From Actinocrinis sp035605935 (GTDB taxonomy: Bacteria; Actinomycetota; Actinomycetes; Streptomycetales; Catenulisporaceae), in NCBI RefSeq assembly GCF_035605935.1, contig NZ_DATNGK010000302.1, forward strand, positions 1-17,915: 17,915 nt of DNA, in the 5' to 3' direction. The translations under genes were made by a program, and so were the position numbers. The notes below the pieces were generated by a model, which saw only the letters and a program-made list of their open reading frames with translations, was not told the DNA's origin and did not search any database. Each line of letters starts with the position of its first letter. Position 1 is the stretch's first letter. Below, piece by piece: positions 1 to 4,940 of this stretch.

Positions 1-221
1 TCGAGGTGAGCGGGGACGAGCGGTGGATCGTCGGGGTCCAGCGCGCGGTCGGCTGGTTCCTCGGCGAGAACGACCGGCAGGTCGCGCTGCACGACCAGGG
101 CAGCGGCGGCGGCTATGACGGCCTGCATGCGCAGGGCCACAGCGTCAACCAGGGCGCCGAGTCGACCCTGGCGCTGATCTCCACCCTGCAGCAGGGCATC
201 AGGATCGCGGGACGCCGATGA
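1..221 (+). CDS. C-terminal end of six-hairpin glycosidase-like / glycosyltransferase-associated protein (partial)
   Basis: The reading frame is open from the left edge (codons in phase with base 3) to a TGA at 219-221, so only about the last 72 residues are present. The tail contains WFLGEND, then GGGYDGL, then NQGAESTLALI. From memory, this arrangement closes (alpha/alpha)6 six-hairpin glycosidase-like proteins that sit next to GH130 enzymes in bacteria, sometimes fused to a GT4 glycosyltransferase. The stop codon overlaps the ATG of the GH130 gene (ATGA at 218-221), which implies translational coupling and a shared role in a mannose-type glycan or glycoside. The catalytic part lies outside the window, so the exact activity cannot be named. 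A start inside the window (GTG at 6) is not needed. Confidence 0.6.
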   Translation, partial: EVSGDERWIVGVQRAVGWFLGENDRQVALHDQGSGGGYDGLHAQGHSVNQGAESTLALISTLQQGIRIAGRR

Positions 222-1744
222 CCGCGCAGCCCGCCGTGCCCGCCACCACCCACGAGCTGCTCACCCGTGCGCCCGCGCGCCTGACCCCCGATCCCAGCCG
301 GGTGATCGCGAAGCTGTTCGTGCCCGGCGAAGAGGTACCCGAACACGAGTCGCGCACCGCGCTGGTGATCGCGCGCGTGCTGGCCCTGGGCGACGCCGAG
401 GTGGATGCGGCCCTGTCCGCGACCCTCACCTCCTTCGCCGCGCGCCACCGTGACCTGCGCGGCACCTTCGCGGACCACTTCGAGACCGTCGCGCATCGCA
501 TCCCGCGCCCCACCGCGCTCTCCGGCCCCCGGCGCCTGCTGCTCGGCTCCTACTTCACCCACGAATACGCGATCGAGGGCGCGGCGCTGTGCAACCCGTC
601 CATGGTCGCCCATCCCGATCAAAGCGGCCTCGGCGCTGACCAGACCCGGTTCGTACTCAGCGCCCGCGCGATCGGCGAGGGGCATCTGTCCTGTATCGAG
701 TTCCGTACCGGCGTGGCCGGCCCGGGCGGGCGCATCGACCTGCAGCCACCGGGACCATACGCGGGCACCGGACGCGTACGCCCGCCTCAGTACGACCTGC
801 CACAGTTCGAGGCCACGGTGTCCGCGACCGGCGATGACGACGAGGTCGCCGCGTTCCTGCACCGGCACCTGCCCCGCCGGTTCGACGCGGCGCAACTCGA
901 ACAGACGCTCGAGAGGCTGCCCTCGCGCTTGACCGCGCGGCAGGCGACCCACCGCACCATCGAACGCATTCGCTGGATCGCCGCGTCCAGCTACGACCTC
1001 GCATTCCCCCGCGACAGCGCGATCAGCGAACGCGTCCTGTGGCCCCACGCGCCGACCGAGCGCCACGGCATGGAAGACGCCCGGTTCGTGCGCTTCACCG
1101 ACGAACACGCCACCGCCTCGTACTACGCGACGTACACCGCGTTCGACGGGGCCTCAGTCACCCCGCAGCTCCTGCACACCGCAGACTTCCGCACCTTCCA
1201 CGTCACGCAGCTGACCGGCCCGGCCGCGGCGAACAAGGGCATGGCCTTGTTCCCCCGCCCGGTCGGTGGCAGCTACCTGGCGCTCTCACGCTGGGACCGG
1301 GAGAGCACCAGCATCGCGGCCTCCCCGGACATGCAGACCTGGAGCGTCGGCGCCGCGGTGCACGCCCCGGCCCGACCCTGGGAGCTGACGCAGGTCGGCA
1401 ACTGCGGATCCCCGATCGAGACGGAGGCGGGCTGGCTCGTGCTGACCCATGGCGTCGGCCCGATGCGCACCTACAGCATCGGCGCCATGCTGCTGGACCT
1501 CGACCACCCCGACCGGATCCTCGCCAGCCTGCCCGAACCGCTGATCACGGCCACGGCGCAGGAGCGCGACGGCTACGTGCCCAACGTCGTGTACTCCTGC
1601 GGAGCGATGCTCCACCAGGACACCCTCGTCATCCCCTACGGCACGAGCGACACCGCGATCGCCTTCGCGACCGTGCCCATCACCGACCTGCTCGCGCGGA
1701 TGGGCGGCCCGCGCCACGGCACGGCGGATCACGTGGCCGCATGA
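218..1744 (+). CDS. GH130-family glycoside hydrolase/phosphorylase
   Basis: A 508-residue cytoplasmic protein without a signal peptide. It has the five-bladed beta-propeller signatures of family GH130 (mannoside phosphorylases and beta-mannosidases): FTHEYAIEGAALCNPS near residue 110, GHLSCIEFRTG near 155, RHGMEDARFVRF near 285, NKGMALFPR near 340, NCGSPIETEAGWLVLTHGVG near 393 and YVPNVVYSCG near 453. The GMEDARF element carries acidic residues typical of the active-site funnel. The N-terminal 100 or so residues are an extension seen in the longer GH130 subgroup that pairs with six-hairpin glycosidase-like proteins. The ATG overlaps the upstream stop by 4 nt and no strong Shine-Dalgarno is visible, so re-initiation is likely. 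Substrate (beta-1,2- or beta-1,4-mannoside) and the choice between hydrolysis and phosphorolysis cannot be decided by eye. Confidence 0.85.
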   Translation: MTAQPAVPATTHELLTRAPARLTPDPSRVIAKLFVPGEEVPEHESRTALVIARVLALGDAEVDAALSATLTSFAARHRDLRGTFADHFETVAHRIPRPTALSGPRRLLLGSYFTHEYAIEGAALCNPSMVAHPDQSGLGADQTRFVLSARAIGEGHLSCIEFRTGVAGPGGRIDLQPPGPYAGTGRVRPPQYDLPQFEATVSATGDDDEVAAFLHRHLPRRFDAAQLEQTLERLPSRLTARQATHRTIERIRWIAASSYDLAFPRDSAISERVLWPHAPTERHGMEDARFVRFTDEHATASYYATYTAFDGASVTPQLLHTADFRTFHVTQLTGPAAANKGMALFPRPVGGSYLALSRWDRESTSIAASPDMQTWSVGAAVHAPARPWELTQVGNCGSPIETEAGWLVLTHGVGPMRTYSIGAMLLDLDHPDRILASLPEPLITATAQERDGYVPNVVYSCGAMLHQDTLVIPYGTSDTAIAFATVPITDLLARMGGPRHGTADHVAA

Positions 1745-1850
1745 GCAGGCTGACGACGAGCGCGAATCAACACACCGACACCCCGCACACGGCTGATCGC
1801 GGGTGTATGCTCAAAGCACTCCCGGCATTTCGTATTCGGGCACTCAAGCC

Positions 1851-1904
1851 CCTGTCGCCGCGGGTGAAGCAAGGACCCGGACCATTCATCGGTCCGGAGA
1901 CAGG
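1851..1904 (+). promoter_or_regulatory. Leader stem-loop covering the Shine-Dalgarno of the small-ORF/csp unit
   Basis: An outer helix CCTGTC (1851-1856) / GACAGG (1899-1904) encloses a perfect 7-bp hairpin CCGGACC (1877-1883) / GGTCCGG (1891-1897) with loop ATTCATC. The only SD-like stretch before the ATG at 1911 is GGAG (1896-1899). Three of its four bases fall in these helices and the fourth is a bulged A. A competing pairing CGGGT (1861-1865) / ACCCG (1875-1879) is incompatible with the inner hairpin, so two alternative folds exist. A weak -10-like TATGCT lies at 1806-1811. Together this suggests a temperature- or structure-controlled leader for a cold-shock unit. The pairings are seen; the function is inferred. 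Confidence 0.4.
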
Positions 1905-1910
1905 CGTCCG

Positions 1911-2138
1911 ATGATGCCGGAGCAGAACCTTCCCCCCACCGCCGGCCCGCCCCAGGCGCAGCCGACCATCGTTTCCACCAAGCTCACCTTGCACGACCTG
2001 TTCACCGGCGGATGGAAGCGGCCGCTGGCGGGACTGCCGACCGCGCTGGGCCGACCGCTGGCGCGCAGCGCACGCGCGGCCCGAACACGTGCCGTGGCGC
2101 TCAGAACGCGCACCACCGGCGATCGCACGCCGCAGTGA
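1911..2138 (+). CDS. Small unknown protein, first cistron of csp unit
   Basis: A 75-residue ORF starting at the first of two adjacent ATGs (1911, 1914). A GTG at 1803 would extend it, but that would run through the structured leader. The N-terminal 28 residues are rich in Pro/Gln/Thr and look disordered. They are followed by KLTLHDLFTGGW and a strongly basic, Arg-rich C-terminal half. No signal peptide, membrane segment or known domain is recognised. The stop (2136-2138) overlaps the GTG of the next small ORF (GTGA, 2135-2138), so the two are probably co-translated. Basic character plus the cold-shock neighbour would suit RNA binding, but that is inference only. High-GC DNA produces many chance ORFs; the overlap and the placement before csp are the main arguments that it is real. 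Confidence 0.4.
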   Translation: MMPEQNLPPTAGPPQAQPTIVSTKLTLHDLFTGGWKRPLAGLPTALGRPLARSARAARTRAVALRTRTTGDRTPQ

Positions 2139-2344
2139 CACCGCTCCGATCCATGCTCGCCGCGCTGCACCGGCGCCGTCGCGCCCGCAGCACGGCGGCG
2201 TCGGTGCACGGCTGGGACGAGGACAGCCTGTACGCATTGCGCGAACAGGCCCCGGGCGCCCCCGCCGCGCAGGCACCGCCAGGCCGCACGCCGGCGCACG
2301 GCAAACACAGACCACGCACCGAGCACAGGCAGACACAGGAGTGA
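2135..2344 (+). CDS. Small basic unknown protein, second cistron of csp unit
   Basis: A 69-residue ORF from a GTG at 2135 that overlaps the preceding stop; an internal ATG at 2153 is an alternative start. Neither has a clear Shine-Dalgarno, which fits translational coupling. The sequence begins with a basic RRRRAR cluster, then has HGWDEDSLYALREQ, the only patch that looks like a folded amphipathic helix, and ends in a low-complexity Pro/His/Arg tail. The stop at 2342-2344 is 5 nt before the csp ATG, and the GGAG that serves csp (2339-2342) overlaps this ORF's end. No family is recognised. It could be a real small protein or a translated leader that tunes csp expression. Confidence 0.35.
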   Translation: MTPLRSMLAALHRRRRARSTAASVHGWDEDSLYALREQAPGAPAAQAPPGRTPAHGKHRPRTEHRQTQE

Positions 2345-2349
2345 CAGCC

Positions 2350-2571
2350 ATGGCCACAGGCACAGTCAAGTGGTTCAGCAATTCCAAACACTACGGATTC
2401 ATCACCCCCGACGCAGGCGGCCAAGACGTGTTCCTGCACAGGTCGGTGCTCGTGGCGTCTCATCTCGAAGCACTCGATGACGGCGCACGCGTCTGCTTCG
2501 ACCTGACCCAAGACGGGCAGCGCACCAGCGCGACCAACCTCGGCCTGCTCGAAACGCAATCCGGTGACTAG
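2350..2571 (+). CDS. Divergent cold-shock-domain protein
   Basis: A 73-residue single cold-shock domain (OB-fold) that should bind single-stranded RNA or DNA. It opens MATGTVKWF like classical CspA. RNP1 reads KHYGFI (residues 13-18) where the canonical form, also seen in the second csp of this window, is KGFGFI. RNP2 reads DVFLHRS, with Arg31 replacing a Phe that stacks on nucleobases in CspB/CspA. The middle segment SVLVASHLEALDDGARVCF is also unusual. Start: ATG 2350, preceded by GGAG seven nt upstream. It is the third cistron after two coupled small ORFs. The substitutions suggest altered nucleic-acid affinity or specificity, not loss of fold, because the other aromatic positions (W8, F9, Y15, F17, F28, H30) are kept. 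Confidence 0.85.
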   Translation: MATGTVKWFSNSKHYGFITPDAGGQDVFLHRSVLVASHLEALDDGARVCFDLTQDGQRTSATNLGLLETQSGD

Positions 2572-2572
2572 C

Positions 2573-2607
2573 GACTCGGCCGCCTGCTTGTGCCCCATGC
2601 CGGAGTC
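2573..2607 (+). terminator. Possible terminator hairpin after divergent csp
   Basis: GACTC-GGC (2573-2580) can pair with GCC-g-GAGTC (2599-2607), leaving one bulged G and an 18-nt loop. It begins two bases after the csp stop codon. There is no T-run, so the call rests on position and stem only. Confidence 0.25.
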
Positions 2608-2800
2608 AGCCAAGGCGTAAACGCAACCGCTTCGGCGCGATCAGCGGCGCCCCTCGCACGCTCCCTCACCTGGTCGACCCGTCGAGGTGGTTCACCGGAG
2701 CGCACCGGGATTGCGCGCTGGTGGCCCACATCCTGACCGCCGCCGGAGTCCCCGGCTCCGCGTCCCGGCGCCCGCGATGGCCGCCGGGACGTGCGTGTAT

Positions 2801-2980
2801 GCGGAAGTCGCGGTGGTCAAAGTCGGCGCCGCGACTGAGATAGAACTCAACGAGCGCAAGCGCCGCATCGAGCGCGCCGTGCGCAACGGCCTTAACGCCG
2901 CGACCGGCCAGTACGTCGACAGGGTCAAGGACGGAATCGTCGAGCCGGCCAAGGTGACGCGCTGCGCGCTGCAGAGCGCC
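2801..2980 (+). pseudogene. groEL (Hsp60) remnant with large internal deletion
   Basis: Two GroEL segments are joined in one frame. The first, AEVAVVKVGAATEIELNERK onward to AVRN (2801-2887), matches the conserved GroEL stretch around E. coli residues 373-405. The second, GLNAATGQYVDRVKDGIVEP continuing to KVTRCALQSA (2888-2980), matches the stretch around residues 477-508. The roughly 70 residues normally between them are missing, and nothing upstream or downstream in the frame resembles the rest of the chaperonin. The open frame extends from 2687 to 3148, but the flanks do not look like a protein family. This is a decayed fragment without the equatorial ATP site or the apical substrate-binding region. 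It suggests that a duplicate groEL once stood here and was mostly lost by deletion. Confidence 0.7.
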
Positions 2981-3049
2981 CGGAACGCCCCGGCCCCCCA
3001 CACGATCGGCCGGATCCGACTCGCGCGCCCGCGGGCCGCTGCCGGACAC

Positions 3050-3097
3050 CTGTGGAGCAGTCTCGGAGCTTGTCTGTGGAGCAGTCTCGGAGTTTGT
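3050..3097. repeat. Tandem direct repeat, 2 x 24 bp
   Basis: Copies at 3050-3073 and 3074-3097 abut exactly and differ at one base (position 20 of the unit, C versus T). Each begins CTGTGGAGCAGTCTCGGAG. The 24-bp unit keeps the reading frame and gives a repeated WSSLG peptide in one frame, but no real gene is seen there. It lies 75 bp past the 3' end of tetR, within decayed DNA, and is probably a replication-slippage duplication. Confidence 0.85.
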
Positions 3098-3172
3098 CGA
3101 GGCGTGTCGATCGGACGACCTGCGGACCCACGACGCGTCAGATTGTGAGGGCTGGGTCAGCACCATGTCGTC

Positions 3173-3757
3173 CTAGCCGGGGCGCCCGCTGGGTGTGGGG
3201 CGTAGTCCCGCGACGGTGACCGTTATAAGCCGGTTGATCGCAGCTTGCGAGGCCATGGTGGATGCAGCGGTCAGCGCGTGCAGGCAGTACGCGGCCAGTT
3301 CTGCGGGTGGGACGTCGTCGCGTACCTCGCCGCGCTGGGCGGCTTCGCGTACGAGCGTGGTGACAAGGTCGAGAAGGTGAGCCTGGGCGCGGATCGCGTG
3401 GTCACCCCGGTGCATCAGGGCCGCGAGGTCACTGCCGTCGTGGTGGCGGCGCGCGTTGGTCGCGTAGGTGCGCAGGACGGTCTCGAGCCGGGCGCTCGGG
3501 CTCGCGGCCTCGCTGGCTTCGGTGAGTTGACGCAGGTGAGCAGCGATCTGGCGTTCGTGCCAGGCGGTGACGATCGACTCGATGTCCGGGAAGTACTTGT
3601 AAAGCGTGGCCCGACCGATGCCGCTGGCCGTGGCGATCTGCGACATGGTCGCGGCGGTCAGCCCGCGCTCGGCGACCAGCGCCGCCGTGGCGTCCAGGAC
3701 GGCGTCGCGTACTACGCGCCGGTGAGCGTCGATGGTCTCGTCCCATAGCTTCGGCAT
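3173..3757 (-). CDS. TetR-family transcriptional regulator
   Basis: A 194-residue regulator. The N-terminal helix-turn-helix spans about residues 28-60, with RGLTAATMSQIATASGIGRA followed by TLYKYFPDIESIV, the classical TetR/AcrR DNA-binding signature. The C-terminal 130 residues are helical and variable, as expected for the ligand-binding and dimerisation domain, so no ligand can be predicted. It is divergent from the DUF2218 gene across a 148-bp gap and most likely represses that gene and itself. The start codon follows a TATACT -10 hexamer by only six bases (see the promoter feature), so the message is probably leaderless and no Shine-Dalgarno is needed. Confidence 0.9.
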   Translation of the reverse strand: MPKLWDETIDAHRRVVRDAVLDATAALVAERGLTAATMSQIATASGIGRATLYKYFPDIESIVTAWHERQIAAHLRQLTEASEAASPSARLETVLRTYATNARRHHDGSDLAALMHRGDHAIRAQAHLLDLVTTLVREAAQRGEVRDDVPPAELAAYCLHALTAASTMASQAAINRLITVTVAGLRPTPSGRPG

Positions 3758-3905
3758 CAGGTCAGTATACGTACCGTCACGAGTGCGACTGAGTGCTTGC
3801 GTCCATAGACATTATGAGTTGACAGCGACAAAGTGTATCGAAAAACTGGAGGCCCGGTCGCCCAGACCCTGAACGTCCCCGTGAACTAGCGAAGGAGATG
3901 CGACG
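3758..3905. promoter_or_regulatory. Divergent tetR / DUF2218 promoter-operator region
   Basis: On the minus strand TATACT (3763-3768) lies six bases before the tetR ATG, as in a leaderless actinobacterial promoter. It is embedded in overlapping short palindromes GTATAC (3765-3770) and TACGTA (3768-3773), a plausible TetR operator. On the plus strand TTGACA (3819-3824) is a perfect -35 hexamer facing the DUF2218 gene; the -10 is poor (AAAACT at 3842-3847 with 17-bp spacing). This interval is visibly more AT-rich than its flanks. The motifs are seen; the regulatory logic is inferred. Confidence 0.45.
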
Positions 3906-4271
3906 ATGCCCGCCTCTCAAGCACGCGTACCCACCGACCGTGCGCGCCGCTACCTGGCCCAGCTGTGCGAACACGGCGAGAAGATGAGCCACCGCGCCCT
4001 ACATCACGTCAGCAGGGGCGGCGAAGACGGCGACTCACCGCAGGCGCGGCGCGCCGAACATTCGGACACTGACGGAATCATCGACTTCGGCCAGGGGCGC
4101 TGCACCCTGCGTGCCACCGATACGGAGCTGCTCCTGCGGGTCGAAGCTGACGACGAGCGGCATCTGCGGCGGATCGAAGGCGGGATTGCCGCGCGCGTGG
4201 AGCGCATCGGACGCCGCGACAAGCTGTCGGTCACCTGGACCCGCAGCTCCGAGGATCGTCCAGGCGGTTGA
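3906..4271 (+). CDS. DUF2218 family protein
   Basis: A 121-residue protein matching the DUF2218 pattern: ARVPTDRARRYLAQLCEHGEK at the N-terminus (about 6-26), an acidic/basic middle, then GIIDFGQGRCTLRATDTELL and LRVEADDERHLRRIEGGIAA, ending in LSVTWTR. Such proteins are small, cytoplasmic and of unknown biochemical role. In several bacteria they stand beside TetR-type regulators or siderophore/iron genes, so a stress or metal link is possible but not shown here. The start is well supported by AAGGAG (3892-3897) eight nt before ATG 3906. The gene converges on arsR with a gap of only six bases. The segment around residues 32-50 is longer and more polar than I expect for the family. Confidence 0.8.
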   Translation: MPASQARVPTDRARRYLAQLCEHGEKMSHRALHHVSRGGEDGDSPQARRAEHSDTDGIIDFGQGRCTLRATDTELLLRVEADDERHLRRIEGGIAARVERIGRRDKLSVTWTRSSEDRPGG

Positions 4272-4277
4272 CGCTGG

Positions 4278-4664
4278 TCAGCTGGCGGCGGCCGGGACGG
4301 TGAGCAGTTGGGACAGTGCGGCGATGCGGGAGGGCACGACTCGGTAGTAGACCCAGGTGCCGCGCCGCTCGCAGTCGATCAGGCCGGCCTCACGCAGGAC
4401 TTTGAGGTGGTGGCTGATAGTGGGGCCGGTCAGGTTGAACGCGGGGGTCAGGTCACATACGCAGGCCTCGCCGCTATCGGCGGTGGCGATCTGGGAGAGC
4501 AGTTGCAGGCGCACCGGGTCGCCCAGCGCTTTGAACGCCGGGGCCAGGTCTTGTGCCTGTCGCGCGGGCAGGACCTGCTCGGCCAGCGGGGTGCAGCAGA
4601 CCGCGGCCGCGGGTGCGGGGGCGGCGTCAGGCACTACGACCGGCAGCTCCTTCAATTTCGACAT
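4278..4664 (-). CDS. arsR: ArsR-family arsenic-responsive repressor
   Basis: A 128-residue winged-helix repressor. FKALGDPVRLQLLSQI (about 44-59) opens the DNA-binding domain. ACVCDL (67-72) supplies the CxC pair in the helix that binds As(III)/Sb(III) in classical ArsR. LTGPTISHHLKVLREAGLI forms the recognition helix, and TWVYYRV the wing. An additional Cys-Cys pair sits at residues 23-24 (AAAVCCTPL), in a flexible N-terminal extension common in actinobacterial ArsR proteins. Cys appears again in LIDCERRG. The start ATG (4662-4664 on the complement) was chosen because the protein begins MSKLKELP just before the domain; the far longer upstream open frame is antisense to the flavoprotein gene. 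It should repress itself and the divergent arsO-like gene and be released by arsenite. Confidence 0.9.
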   Translation of the reverse strand: MSKLKELPVVVPDAAPAPAAAVCCTPLAEQVLPARQAQDLAPAFKALGDPVRLQLLSQIATADSGEACVCDLTPAFNLTGPTISHHLKVLREAGLIDCERRGTWVYYRVVPSRIAALSQLLTVPAAAS

Positions 4665-4742
4665 ACGTCTATATTGACAGATCTCTAAACAGGCGACAAG
4701 CTGCTCTTGCTTAGATAGATGTCGATACAGCGAGGTGGAGTC
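4665..4742. promoter_or_regulatory. ArsR operator / divergent promoter region
   Basis: A dyad GTCTATATTGAC (4667-4678) is palindromic except for one base in each half and lies just upstream of arsR. A related half-site ATYGACA occurs as ATTGACA (4673-4679, plus) and again on the opposite strand as TGTCGAT (4720-4726). For arsR (minus) a -35 TTGTCG and -10 CAATAT with 17-bp spacing can be read; on the plus strand TTGACA is at 4674-4679. The interval is AT-richer than its flanks. The assignment to ArsR is inferred from position. Confidence 0.45.
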
Positions 4743-4844
4743 ATGTTCGGTTTCCCCGGGCGGGGTGCCGCTGGGTTGGGGCCGTGTTGTGCGAATGCGG
4801 CGAAGGCCGAGGCGGTGGCTACGGGCGCGGGGTGCTGTGGGTGA
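4743..4844 (+). CDS. 33-residue microprotein with two Cys-Cys pairs in the arsR-arsO gap
   Basis: An ORF of 33 codons beginning MFGFPGRGAAGLGPCC and ending ATGAGCCG, then TGA. Cysteine pairs stand at residues 15-16 and 31-32, with a short Ala/Glu/Lys segment between. There are no other cysteines, no signal peptide and no membrane segment. A good Shine-Dalgarno (GAGGTGGAG, 4732-4740) precedes the ATG. The ORF is the first one downstream of the putative ArsR operator and reads toward the arsO-like gene. Vicinal cysteines are the usual ligands for As(III), and the same CC pattern occurs in the ArsR N-terminus and the flavoprotein tail. I infer an arsenite-binding or As-delivering peptide. It could instead be a decayed N-terminus of a lost ars gene. 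I recognise no family. Confidence 0.45.
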   Translation: MFGFPGRGAAGLGPCCANAAKAEAVATGAGCCG

Positions 4845-4940
4845 CGGTCCGCGTGAACTCGTCCTGGGCGCTGCCCTAAGGCGCACCGGGCGCTGTCGGA
4901 CCGACAAATCGGCTGGGCTGAGAATCGAAGGGTGCTGAAT

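Larger units (their letters stand above)
2608..3172. other. Gene-poor decayed interval between csp and tetR
   Basis: Apart from the groEL remnant and the tandem 24-bp repeat nothing convincing is present. A stretch around 2665-2760 reads open on the plus strand (for example FTGAHRDCALVAHILTAAG), but I recognise no family, no Shine-Dalgarno and no plausible start. Confidence 0.5.

Noticed and set aside
113..1108. 331-codon minus-strand frame
   Set aside because: Lies opposite the GH130 gene, whose motifs are clear; the complement has no recognisable family.
2687..3148. Intact 153-residue gene around the groEL fragment
   Set aside because: Only 2801-2980 resembles a protein; flanks are low complexity and contain the tandem repeat, so it is treated as a pseudogene.
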